From an uncultured Methylococcaceae bacterium (GTDB lineage: Bacteria; Pseudomonadota; Gammaproteobacteria; Methylococcales; Methylococcaceae), in contig CAIZPP010000101.1 in the NCBI GenBank assembly GCA_903934875.1, forward strand, positions 1 through 64,000: DNA of 64,000 nucleotides. The letters run 5' to 3'. Both the position numbers and the translations under genes were made by a program. How positions within the stretch are numbered: the stretch's first letter is position 1; each line of letters begins with the position of its first letter. A model generated the notes under the pieces. The model saw only the letters and a program-made list of their open reading frames with translations, was not told the DNA's origin and made no database searches. Positions 56,579-64,000 of this stretch are shown in pieces.

Positions 56579-57405
56579 TTGTAGAATTCCACTACCACAT
56601 CCCTTGGCGTTCGCTAGGCCACCACCCCGGCCACCATCCGGGTACGCAATCGGGCGGGGGTTTCGAGTTTCGCGGGCTGCTGCCTTTCACCAGCCAGCCC
56701 GACCCGCGCCATCTGGACGTGCGGGCGATGATTGCCGACCCCACCCAAGCCTTGATGGTGAAGAGTTTCCGCCAACGCGCCGCGATCCCGGTTTATTTGC
56801 TGGCCGACCTGTCCGCGTCTATGGGTTTTGCCGGCAAGACGGCTTTGCTGGCGGAATTCGCCGCCGCAACGGCTTGGTCGGCTTGGCGTACCAGCGACCC
56901 GTTTGGTTTTTTTGCCTGTGACAGCCAAATCCGCTGGGACTTGAGTTTGCCCTTGCGTTTGCACAAAGGCATGGCGAGCGAACTGTCGGCACAAATACGA
57001 GCTTTTACGCCCAAGGCCAAAAATGCTTTAGGACTATTGGAAGCCGCCACCTTGTTGGGTCGGCAACGGGCCTTGGTGTTTATGGTTTCCGATTTTCATT
57101 TTCCTTTGGGCCAGATAGAAGCATTGTTTAACGCCTTGGTCCGCCATGACGTGGTGCCTGTGGTGTTGTGGGACAGTGGAGAATATGAGAACCTGCCGCG
57201 CTTTGGCTTGGTGGAATTGCAAGACCCCGAAACCGGCCAGCGCCGCCGCCTGTTCCTGAGGCCGAGTTTGCTGGCAAGGATCAGACAAGGCTTTGCCGAA
57301 CGGCGGGCGGAATTGACGCAGATTTGTATACGCTATGGACGCGAGCCGTTTTTTTTGCTTGATCGCTTTGACCCGGATGCGATGACACGGTATTTTTATT
57401 CATAA
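56575..57405 (+). CDS. mxaS: Methanol dehydrogenase assembly protein MxaS
   Basis: A 276-residue DUF58/VWA-like protein. The conserved N-terminus includes [19 protein letters not shown], and DPRHLDVR is the DUF58 region. [12 protein letters not shown] resembles a MIDAS D-x-S-x-S motif. MxaS is one of the accessory proteins of methanol dehydrogenase maturation, thought to help in calcium incorporation. The start is TTG (overlapping the ispG stop); no better start exists. mxaA, mxaC, mxaK and mxaL follow. No mxaFJGI or mxaR is in the window. Confidence 0.85.
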   Translation: MIVEFHYHIPWRSLGHHPGHHPGTQSGGGFEFRGLLPFTSQPDPRHLDVRAMIADPTQALMVKSFRQRAAIPVYLLADLSASMGFAGKTALLAEFAAATAWSAWRTSDPFGFFACDSQIRWDLSLPLRLHKGMASELSAQIRAFTPKAKNALGLLEAATLLGRQRALVFMVSDFHFPLGQIEALFNALVRHDVVPVVLWDSGEYENLPRFGLVELQDPETGQRRRLFLRPSLLARIRQGFAERRAELTQICIRYGREPFFLLDRFDPDAMTRYFYS

Positions 57406-57430
57406 ACTGACTTGGTTAGGAAGAAAAAAA

Positions 57431-57512
57431 TGACACCCATTCAAACCCTTCTGTGTGTGCCTTGCAAAATGATATAACCTGACAAGCAACCTGCGATATT
57501 AAAAACGCTGTA
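57431..57512. repeat. Truncated TACAGCG-family element between mxaS and mxaA
   Basis: Matches the right two thirds of 60844-60965 (shared CTTGCAAAATGATATA and ATATTAAAAACGCTGTA). The right end GCTGTA overlaps the mxaA ATG by one base, so the element forms the whole leader. The left end is missing. Confidence 0.75.
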
Positions 57513-58429
57513 TGAAGAGGTATCCACTGAGTTTGGCAATGCTAAGTTTTGCCTTGGCCTTGCCGGTTTTGGCCGCACCACTTTCGCTTATCCATGCGCT
57601 TGAAGTCTCATCGCCCCGCGACTACGGCATCGTGATGGGGGAAACTTTGCTAGGCGAGATACGGGTGAGGACAGCGGCGGGCCTGGAACTGGAAACGGCA
57701 AGCCTTCCCCAGCCGGGAAGCGCGGTCAATGATTACTTGGAGGTGCGGGCAATCCAGAGTGACCGGCAAACACTGGGCGAGGAAACCCTTTATCGCATCA
57801 CCTTGACCTATCAGGTGTTCAAAGGCGTGCGTGAGGCGGAAACACTCGCCGTCCCTGCCCTCCCACTGCGTTTCCATCACTATGGCGAGATAGTGGAAAC
57901 GACAGCCCCCTCCTGGAATTTCACCCTCACGCCTATCATCCCGGCCAAAACGGCGGACGAGGCGGTGGTTTTGCGCGCCAGCCTGCCTGCGCCCGATAAT
58001 TCCAGCGCCAGCCACTGGCGCTGGCTTTTGGCATTTCTGGCCGGACTGGCCGGACTTGGGATTTACTCGGCTTGGAGACTTGGCCTAGCGCCCTTCCGCC
58101 GCCACATCCCGCCGTTTGCGCGGGCGGCATCTGAGTTGAAAATACTGGTGCGGCAAGCGGGGACACTGGCAAATTACCGGCAGGGCGCGAAACTACTGCA
58201 CGATGCCCTCAATGAAACCGCAGGCCATACCCTGTTCTACGGCCAGTTGCCTCATTGGCTGGAAACCCGTCCCGAATACGCAGGCTCCAAGGCAGAGTTG
58301 GAACAGTTTTTCAGCGTTTCTGAGCGAATATTCTTTATGGCGGACACCGAGTATCCCGCTGACTATCCGTTATCCCGCGTGGAAAACCTATGCCGGAAAC
58401 TCGCATCGGCTTACAGCGTTTTTTCTTAA
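57512..58429 (+). CDS. mxaA: Methanol dehydrogenase assembly protein MxaA
   Basis: A 305-residue protein with a signal peptide (about residues 1-22), a periplasmic domain, one membrane span (about residues 168-190, LLAFLAGLAGLGIYSAW) and a cytoplasmic C-terminal part. It is assigned to MxaA by size, topology and position between mxaS and mxaC. MxaA is required for calcium insertion into methanol dehydrogenase. The start codon lies inside the element end (GCTGT-ATG) without a Shine-Dalgarno sequence. The last codons (SVFS, stop) fall in the next copy of the element. Confidence 0.82.
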   Translation: MKRYPLSLAMLSFALALPVLAAPLSLIHALEVSSPRDYGIVMGETLLGEIRVRTAAGLELETASLPQPGSAVNDYLEVRAIQSDRQTLGEETLYRITLTYQVFKGVREAETLAVPALPLRFHHYGEIVETTAPSWNFTLTPIIPAKTADEAVVLRASLPAPDNSSASHWRWLLAFLAGLAGLGIYSAWRLGLAPFRRHIPPFARAASELKILVRQAGTLANYRQGAKLLHDALNETAGHTLFYGQLPHWLETRPEYAGSKAELEQFFSVSERIFFMADTEYPADYPLSRVENLCRKLASAYSVFS

Positions 58430-58675
58430 CAAACTGTCGTTACGCACAAGGCCCCTGTGCGGTTATTGGCAAAGGATTGCCGACTTGCGGTGATTCGCTT
58501 TGGAGTGTCAAGGCCGGCCTGCCTTGACAGGCAAAGCGAGCTTTGCCACTCCATGCGTAACATCAGTTAACAAAGAATAATAATAAAGGACACTCAATCA
58601 AACCATCCTGTGTATGAACCACTTTGCAAAATGATATAACCCAACAAGTAACTCTTTGATGTTGAAAACGCTGTA
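58412..58675. repeat. TACAGCG-family element carrying a nested MITE
   Basis: Without the nested insertion this copy is 123 bp long and matches 60844-60965. It begins inside the end of mxaA and ends CGCTGTA two bases before the mxaC ATG. The nested MITE occupies 58434-58566. Confidence 0.85.
58434..58566. mobile_element. Nested CTGATGTTACGCA-type MITE with 8-bp target duplication
   Basis: The 133-bp insert begins CTGTCGTTACGCA and ends TGCGTAACATCAG. TTAACAAA occurs on both sides (58426-58433 and 58567-58574) but only once in the uninterrupted copy at 60844-60965. The inserted body has a GGAGTGTCAAGG/CCACTCC hairpin. This is direct evidence of transposition of the family. Confidence 0.9.
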
Positions 58676-58677
58676 AG

Positions 58678-59652
58678 ATGAGTCTGGCTTTTGCGCAACC
58701 TTGGGCCTTGTTGCTTGGCCTGTTGGCGGTCATCCCCCTGTTCAAAAGGGGGCAGCCTACGCTGGCCTATTCCAGTCTGGCACGGCTACCTGAGGACCCT
58801 TTGTCATTATGGATAGACTGGAGCTTGCGGGTTTTGGCAAGTTTGGGCTTGCTGTTGTTGGCCTTGGGCATCGCAGAGCCTTATTTACGCGAACAATGGG
58901 TAGAGAAGATAGGCACCGGGGCGCATATCGTACTGGTGGTGGACCGCAGCAGCAGTATGAACGAAAACTTCTCCGGCACTTATCTAGGCGGGACGGCCCA
59001 TGAAACCAAAAGCGTCCTGGCCGCAAAGTTGCTGGCTGAATTTGTGGACCGGCGCGGGCAAGACTTCTTTGCCGTCGTCGCCTTCAGTGCCGCGCCGATT
59101 TATGTGCTGCCCCTGACCCAAGACCATGAGGCCGTCCGCTCCGCCGTGCTGGCTTTGGGCGGACGCGGGCATGGCATCACCAATATCGCGCCGGGCTTGG
59201 CTATGGCCTTGGCGCATTTCAGCGCTCAGCCGGTCACCGGTTCGCGGATTGTTTTGTTGGTGTCCGACGGCGCGGCTAGAATGGAGCCTGAAACTGCCGA
59301 CGCCCTGCGCCAACAATTCCAAGACCATCAAGCTTCGCTGTATTGGATTTATCTGCGCAACCCGAAAGGGGGAAAACTTGCCGAAGCACCCAAAAACCCC
59401 AATGAAAGCACCACCCCGGAATATTATTTGCACCAGTATTTCCAGTCGCTAGGCGTTCCCTATCAAGCATTTGAAGCCGACAACACCCTCGCTTTACAGG
59501 AGGCCATCACCAAAGTGGAAACATTGGAAAACCATCCCTTGAAATACCGGCAGAAGTTGCCGCGACAGGATATGTCGGGAATTTGTTATGGGGCAGCCCT
59601 CGTGTGTTTGCTAGCTTTGCTTGCTGGTCAAATACTGGAAGTCAATACATGA
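58678..59652 (+). CDS. mxaC: Methanol dehydrogenase assembly protein MxaC
   Basis: A 324-residue membrane protein with two N-terminal spans (about residues 8-22 and 46-64), a VWA domain and a C-terminal span (YGAALVCLLALLAGQIL). The MIDAS metal site begins at LVVDRSSSMNENFS (D-x-S-x-S). The VWA topology is like that of BatA/BatB proteins, used here for methanol dehydrogenase maturation. The leader CGCTGTAAG-ATG is identical in form to that of aroB, and there is no clear Shine-Dalgarno sequence. Confidence 0.85.
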   Translation: MSLAFAQPWALLLGLLAVIPLFKRGQPTLAYSSLARLPEDPLSLWIDWSLRVLASLGLLLLALGIAEPYLREQWVEKIGTGAHIVLVVDRSSSMNENFSGTYLGGTAHETKSVLAAKLLAEFVDRRGQDFFAVVAFSAAPIYVLPLTQDHEAVRSAVLALGGRGHGITNIAPGLAMALAHFSAQPVTGSRIVLLVSDGAARMEPETADALRQQFQDHQASLYWIYLRNPKGGKLAEAPKNPNESTTPEYYLHQYFQSLGVPYQAFEADNTLALQEAITKVETLENHPLKYRQKLPRQDMSGICYGAALVCLLALLAGQILEVNT

Positions 59653-59654
59653 GA

Positions 59655-59776
59655 TGCAGCGTTTTGATGTTTAAAAACTAACTAAAAATGAATAGTAAAA
59701 AAATATCTGATTTAAAAAGATATCCTGCACCACCATACACCTTATCAAGCAACCATTTGATGCTGAAAACGCTGTA
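59655..59776. repeat. TACAGCG-family element between mxaC and mxaK
   Basis: The 122-bp copy starts TGCAGCGTTTTGATG just after the mxaC stop and ends GCTGAAAACGCTGTA inside mxaK. It matches the right third of the aroK-aroB composite (7731-7855). The mxaK ATG at 59760 is within its right terminal repeat. Confidence 0.75.
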
Positions 59777-60293
59777 TGTACTCAGCCTGTTGGCTTTAGG
59801 GGGGGTGGTATACCACGGATTCAAGCTTTACCAACTGGAAACGCTGAAGCGCACTATGGCTAACCCAGACCGGGTGACCGTGGATGAAAATACCCCGGAT
59901 ATTCTGGTCTTTGCCAAAGCCATGCGCTACGAGCAAACCGGCAACACAGGCGAAGCCATCAGGCTTTATGCCAGTCTGCGCAATGCCCAAGACCCCGACC
60001 TGCGCGCACGGGCTTTCCACAACCTAGGCACGATTTATCTGCGCGACGGCGCGGTACACTGGAATGCGCATGGCGTTTTGGATTATGCCCATGTCAGTAG
60101 CCAAATCGAGTTGGCCAAGGAAAACTACCGCGAAGCGCTGCGCCTAAACCCAGACGACTGGGATGCCCGCTTCAACTTGGAATACGCGTGGCGCATTACC
60201 CCTCCGCCTAAGGAAAAACCAAAATCCGACTTTCAAGGCTCCAAGTCCAGCGTCTATTCAACGCTGCCGGGCTTGCCGGGAGGCGGTCCGTGA
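59760..60293 (+). CDS. mxaK: Methanol dehydrogenase assembly protein MxaK
   Basis: A 177-residue protein. One N-terminal span (MLKTLYVLSLLALGGVVYHG) is followed by TPR-like helices (ARAFHNLGTIYLRDGAVHW; ENYREALRLNPDDWDARFNLEYAW) and a Pro-rich tail. Gene order between mxaC and mxaL supports the name. I start at 59760 (MLKTLYVL), where the signal anchor begins. The longer frame from 59688 is the translated repeat. The first codons are within the element end, so the repeat contributes to the N-terminus. Confidence 0.8.
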   Translation: MLKTLYVLSLLALGGVVYHGFKLYQLETLKRTMANPDRVTVDENTPDILVFAKAMRYEQTGNTGEAIRLYASLRNAQDPDLRARAFHNLGTIYLRDGAVHWNAHGVLDYAHVSSQIELAKENYREALRLNPDDWDARFNLEYAWRITPPPKEKPKSDFQGSKSSVYSTLPGLPGGGP

Positions 60294-60297
60294 ACGG

Positions 60298-60965
60298 TAC
60301 AGCATTTTCAACATCAAAGAGTTACTTGATAACTGGCATGAAAAGGCAAGATATTTAGTTAACTCGAAACGTTATCTGAATATCCTTTATTAGGTATATT
60401 GTAAAGATGAAAATGCTGTACATGTAGAAATTCCCATGCTTCACATACCATTTTCATGAATGTATGCCAACTAAGCATTTACTCCAGTATCACTCTAAAA
60501 ACAGCTTATTGATAGGATGGGCAAAGACCGCTAGGCCGTGACCATCTTGGGCGGTTTGATGGGCACGGCCTAGCGGCCTTTGCCCATCCTACACTTTGTC
60601 CAATTTTGTAGTGATTAGGGAGTAAACGCATATCATAATTACATCATTCCCACGCTCCGAGTGGGAATGCCTCCACGGTGACTCTGCGTCCGACTGTTTG
60701 TTTGAGGGGAAAGGAATGGTCACTGGAGATAAACTCAACGTAGAGCGTTGAAGGCAGTATTCCCAGGGTGATAAAAAAACATCTTGCTAATCTGGATGGC
60801 CTGTGTGTTAATACATCGCAAGGAGTCCCGGTTTGCATTTATGTACAGCGTTTTTTCTTAACAAAGAATAATAATAAAGGACACTCAATCAAACCATCCT
60901 GTGTATGAAATACTTGCAAAATGATATATCCCAACAAGTAACTATTAGATATTAAAAACGCTGTA
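60298..60965. repeat. Large composite element between mxaK and mxaL
   Basis: This 668-bp gene-free block begins TACAGCATTTTCAACATC and ends ATTAAAAACGCTGTA. Its left part matches 7399-7530 and 61821-61960, and its right part (60844-60965) is the uninterrupted 122-bp copy. Compared with the aroK-aroB composite, its middle contains an extra insertion (60481-60623) and a REP-like hairpin (ATTCCCACGC and complement, from about 60646). Confidence 0.8.
60481..60623. mobile_element. Nested hairpin element inside the mxaK-mxaL composite
   Basis: The outer inverted ends ACTCCAGTATCACT and AGTGATTAGGGAGT match at 11 of 14 positions. A 27-of-28 inverted pair (TAGGATGGGCAAAG-type arms, 60513-60591) lies inside. 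The sequence on both sides (CATTT and AACGCATATCATAATT) is continuous at 7583-7602, so this is an insertion relative to that copy. Confidence 0.75.
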
Positions 60966-60967
60966 AC

Positions 60968-61852
60968 ATGAACCTCGCTGTTAATCTGAGTTGGCGCTTC
61001 TGGTCACTGCTCAGTGCCGTAATACTGCTGGCCATCTGCCTAACCCACCCTACCCTGCCGTTGAAACGTCCGGTGTTTCGCTACCTGTTCGTCATCGACA
61101 TCACCCAAAGCATGAACGCCAGTGACTACCACCAAGCCGGATTGCCCGCAGACCGGTTGGGTTTCGTCAAGGCATCCATCCGGCAAGCCTTGGACAAACT
61201 GCCTTGCGGCTCGGAAGTAGGGCTGGGTTTATTCACCACCCGCAATAGCCAAGTGCTGTTTGAACCCATAGAGGTCTGCGGGCACTTCCCGCTCATCGCC
61301 GACGTGCTGGACCACATAGACTGGCGCATGGCTTGGGCCGCAGACAGCCACATTGCCCGTGGCGTCTATACCGCGCTGCGCGAGACGGCTGCACGAGGCG
61401 GTGACACACGCCTAGTCTTTTTCAGCGACGGCCAGCAATTCCCTCCGGAACCTGATTTTCCACCTTTCGACGGAAAACCCGGGGCAATAAGCGGCCTACT
61501 CGTCGGCGTCGGTGGCTCCTTGCCCGTCCCGATCCCTCGTTTGGACAAAGAAAACCGCCCGTTGGGGTTTTGGGAGTATGTGGATTTGCGCGACTATTTA
61601 CCGCTTTCGGCCATGCCGAAAGACGGTTCTAGCCTCTATCTTTCCCGACTTGACGAGCAAGCCTTAACGCGTCTATCTGCGACCACGGGTTTAGGCTACC
61701 TTCGCCTGGAAACCCCGGAGAGCCTCACCCGCGCACTGCTGGCCCGAAACCTGACGACGGAACGTATTGTTGCCGTTGATATTCGTTGGATGTTGGCTTC
61801 ACTAGCGTTATTATTGCTTTTACAGCGTTTTCAACCTCAAAGAGTTACTTGA
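60968..61852 (+). CDS. mxaL: Methanol dehydrogenase assembly protein MxaL
   Basis: A 294-residue VWA protein. There is one N-terminal span, then the metal site in FVIDITQSMNASDY (D-x-T-x-S), and a C-terminal span (WMLASLALLLLL). It is thought to act with MxaC, MxaK and MxaA in calcium loading of methanol dehydrogenase. The final residues QRFQPQRVT and the stop TGA are encoded by the left end of the next element. The leader CGCTGTAAC-ATG lacks a Shine-Dalgarno sequence. Confidence 0.83.
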   Translation: MNLAVNLSWRFWSLLSAVILLAICLTHPTLPLKRPVFRYLFVIDITQSMNASDYHQAGLPADRLGFVKASIRQALDKLPCGSEVGLGLFTTRNSQVLFEPIEVCGHFPLIADVLDHIDWRMAWAADSHIARGVYTALRETAARGGDTRLVFFSDGQQFPPEPDFPPFDGKPGAISGLLVGVGGSLPVPIPRLDKENRPLGFWEYVDLRDYLPLSAMPKDGSSLYLSRLDEQALTRLSATTGLGYLRLETPESLTRALLARNLTTERIVAVDIRWMLASLALLLLLQRFQPQRVT

Positions 61853-62389
61853 TAGTGGGTATGTAAGCGCAGGTTATTCGGTTAATCTGAAGAGTTAATG
61901 GAATGCCTTTTTTAGGTATATTTTTAAGATGAAAACGCTGTACATAAAGATATTCCCATGCGTCTTATACCATTTCCATAAATGTACCTGGTTAGGAAGT
62001 TTCTTCAGCTATTCCGATTTAGGCATGGACCGCCTGACAAATTCGTCTGGAACGAATTTGGACGCGCGTAGCGCGGGGCCTAGCCCGAACCGCATGGACG
62101 CGGTGAGCCATCCAGATAGCAGGGATGCCCAAAGTGCCGCCGTACATGGAGCCTAGGTTCCGGCGGTTCATGCCGGAACGACGGCGTTCTGGGTTTTTCT
62201 GAAACATCTTCCTAATCTGGTTGGCCTATGTGTTAATACATCGCAAGGAGTCCCGGTTTGTATTTATGTACAGCATTTTTATCTTACAAAGGATAATAAT
62301 AAAGGACGCTCAATTAGACCATCTTGTGTGTATGTGCCTAGCAAAATGATATAACCTAAAAGTAACTCTTTGATGTTAAAAATGCTGTA
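61821..62389. repeat. Large composite element downstream of mxaL
   Basis: The 569-bp block begins TACAGCGTTTTCAACCTC inside the end of mxaL and ends TTAAAAATGCTGTA. It is built like the composites at 7399 and 60298: a left copy, a spacer with its own palindromes (TTCCGGCGG and ATGCCGGAA near 62157-62176), and an inverted right copy. The flanking dinucleotide TA is present at both ends. No gene is seen in it. Confidence 0.8.
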
Positions 62390-62464
62390 TTCTGACCAAT
62401 ATTCCCGGTACAATCATATCGGCTGATATTACACACCGAACCGTCAATAACGTAAGGATAAACT

Positions 62465-63241
62465 ATGAAATCGTCTTGTTTTAGGATCGGCCAAGGGCTA
62501 TGGCCGCTGGCCTCGATGCTGGGGCTGGCTCTGGCCTTATCCCTGACCGGCTGTGGCAGCACCAAACAAGCCCGCAGCGTCACCGCCTCGGGCTTTCTTG
62601 GAGATTATTCGCAACTGAAGCCGGGCAGCGGCAACGCCGACGATCCCCTGTTGATTTACGCCAACCCCAACGCCGATTGCAGGAAGTACAAGAGCATCCT
62701 GCTCGACCCAGTCACACTATGGGGGAAGGCCGACGGCTCGTCCTTCGCCAAGCTTGAACCGGCAGACCGCACGTTTCTGACGACGACCTTCGACAAAGAG
62801 CTTAGGGAAACGGTGGCCAAGGGCGGCTACCCGGTCGTCACCACGCCAGGGGCGGATGTCATGCGTCTGCGGGTCGCCCTCACCGAGGCGCAAAAATCGA
62901 ATGTGCTCATGAAGGAACTCTCCGTCGTCGCCCCCTATGCCAGCGGTGCCGCCACCGTGTGGTCCGAGGCCAAAGGCCAGGCCCTGTTCACCGGGGACGT
63001 GGCTTTTGAATTGGAAGTCCTCGACTCGGTGACTGGTGAGCGCCTGTATGCCGCCGCCGACAAGCGCGTCGGCAAAATGGACCCGAGGAATTACCATTCT
63101 TGGGACGATGTGACGGAATCCATCAAGGCGTGGAGCGAACGCGGTGTCAGGCGGCTGACCCATTGCCGGGTGACCGGCTCCTTCGCAATGACGCCAAAAG
63201 AGCAGAGTTTTAGTGATAAAGTCGACAAGTACATGCCCTAA
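62465..63241 (+). CDS. DUF3313-family lipoprotein
   Basis: A 258-residue lipoprotein. The signal peptide ends in the lipobox LTGC (near residue 30). The mature part (ASGFLGDYSQLKPGSGNADDPLLIY; DDVTESIKAWSERGVRRL) fits DUF3313, a periplasmic family of unknown role. An AAGGAT ribosome binding site lies 6 bp before the ATG, unlike the mxa genes. Its position after mxaL is probably coincidental or a loose operon end. Confidence 0.85.
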   Translation: MKSSCFRIGQGLWPLASMLGLALALSLTGCGSTKQARSVTASGFLGDYSQLKPGSGNADDPLLIYANPNADCRKYKSILLDPVTLWGKADGSSFAKLEPADRTFLTTTFDKELRETVAKGGYPVVTTPGADVMRLRVALTEAQKSNVLMKELSVVAPYASGAATVWSEAKGQALFTGDVAFELEVLDSVTGERLYAAADKRVGKMDPRNYHSWDDVTESIKAWSERGVRRLTHCRVTGSFAMTPKEQSFSDKVDKYMP

Positions 63242-63302
63242 ACGCAGCATCTACCCGGAGTGCAGGGACTCGTCACCGCCATTTTGGTCAGGTTTGCGTC
63301 TC

Positions 63303-63360
63303 TGGAGTGCGGCGACTTGTCGCCGCCTTCCTAGGTGTCCGGCGACAAGCCGCCGCGTTC
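63303..63360. repeat. GGAGTGCGGCGAC-type hairpin
   Basis: The arms GGAGTGCGGCGACTTGTCGC and GGCGACAAGCCGCCGCGTTC form a hairpin similar to those inside the MITE copies at 19-116 and 38066-38203. It has no matching CTGATGTTACGCA ends here. Confidence 0.65.
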
Positions 63361-63400
63361 CATATGAATTTTAAACACCATCGTTAATAAGGCAGGTTTT

Positions 63401-64000
63401 ATGAAAGATAGAAAGAATTGGTCCTTGCTCGGTTCCACCGCACTGGTTACCGCCACGCTGTTATTGGGCTGTTCCCATGCGGACAAGAAACCCATCCCCG
63501 AACCCGTGGCACCGCAAGAAGCAGCCCCCGCAGCGGCCGACAAGCCAGCCGGGGCGGATGCCGAATTGATCACCGTCACCGCGACCGTCACAGCAATAGA
63601 CAAGAAAAAGCGGGTGGTCACGCTGCAATTCCCTGACGGTAAGGTGAAAAAAGTCAAATGCGGGCCGGAAGTACGCAACTTCCCGCAAATTCGCGTTGGC
63701 GACGATGTCAAGGCACAGTTTTTGGAGTCAATCGAATTAGTCGTAGGCGGGCCGGGTGAGAAACCGTCAGTGGAACGTGAACAGGAAGTCGCCCGCGCAC
63801 CGCTAGGCAAAAAACCCGGCGTTGCAGGCATAGATGCCGTTGAAGTGACCGCCACCGTCCAGACCATCAATTACCAGACTAGGGATGTCACCCTGTTGGG
63901 ACCGGAAGGCAAAACCTTCAAACTGAAAGCCGGGCCTGAGGTGAAACGCTTCAACGAAGTGAAGCAGGGCGATACCGTGCTGGCGCGTTTGACCAAGGCG
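63401..64000 (+). CDS. Lipoprotein with two similar domains (partial)
   Basis: The frame is open to the window end (200 codons seen). The N-terminal signal peptide ends in the lipobox LLLGC (near residue 24). A Pro/Ala-rich linker follows, and then two similar units of about 60 residues: one from ITVTATVTAIDKKKRVVTLQ, the other from VEVTATVQTINYQTRDVTLL. Both have the x-G-P-E-V and G-D-x-V pattern of small OB-like beta domains, reminiscent of DUF5666-type proteins. The function is unknown. A weak AAGGCAGG precedes the ATG. Confidence 0.75.
   Translation, partial: MKDRKNWSLLGSTALVTATLLLGCSHADKKPIPEPVAPQEAAPAAADKPAGADAELITVTATVTAIDKKKRVVTLQFPDGKVKKVKCGPEVRNFPQIRVGDDVKAQFLESIELVVGGPGEKPSVEREQEVARAPLGKKPGVAGIDAVEVTATVQTINYQTRDVTLLGPEGKTFKLKAGPEVKRFNEVKQGDTVLARLTKA

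Overview
The window reads as chromosomal DNA of a gammaproteobacterial methylotroph, most likely a Methylococcaceae-type methanotroph. Three things point there: accessory genes for methanol dehydrogenase assembly (mxaS, mxaA, mxaC, mxaK, mxaL); a block for the tetrahydromethanopterin/methylofuran C1 pathway with formaldehyde-activating enzyme (fae); and typical gammaproteobacterial gene orders (ponA/pilMNOPQ-aroK-aroB, clpS-clpA, infA-bpt-aat). No methane monooxygenase, mxaF, rRNA or tRNA gene was seen, so methanotrophy itself is inferred.

Layout. 1-2.0 kb: decayed DNA, with an IS21 remnant and a broken NTPase/TPR gene. 2.0-6.1 kb: a hypothetical gene, gyrB and recF. 6.3-16.8 kb: aroB, aroK and the type IV pilus operon pilMNOPQ, divergent from penicillin-binding protein 1A. 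16.8-22.2 kb: an accessory island with an Rpn-type nuclease, antitoxin/toxin genes (some decayed), an AT-rich three-gene overlapping cassette of unknown function, and a PIN toxin module; repeats border it. 22.3-40.4 kb: housekeeping and envelope genes (hemE, glgA, pepN, phoBR, an OmpA-like porin, a PstS-like protein, a DUF4010 membrane protein, a GTPase, hldE, dhaK, corA). 40.5-44.8 kb: N-degron proteolysis (clpS, clpA, infA, bpt, aat). 45.4-54.8 kb: C1-cofactor biosynthesis (ATP-grasp ligases, CitG-like protein, fae, HisA-like protein, MfnF-like protein, pabB, amino-acid-kinase-like protein), interrupted by a cytosine-5 methyltransferase with a DUF4928-like partner. 55.4-61.9 kb: ispG followed by mxaSACKL. 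62.5-64.0 kb: two lipoproteins, the last cut by the window end.

The most striking property is the density of small transposase-less elements. At least six repeat families are present. One family, with ends of type TACAGCGTTTTC, lies at almost every gene boundary in mxaSACKL and in pilQ-aroK-aroB. It supplies the final codons or stops of several genes and the leader just before the start codons of others. A second family (ends CTGATGTTACGCA) can be seen inserted into a copy of the first with a perfect 8-bp target duplication. A third repeat type is inserted in frame in the CitG-like C1-cofactor gene. The candidates for an undescribed system are the three-gene cassette at 19.2-21.2 kb and this nested element network tied to the methanol-oxidation genes.
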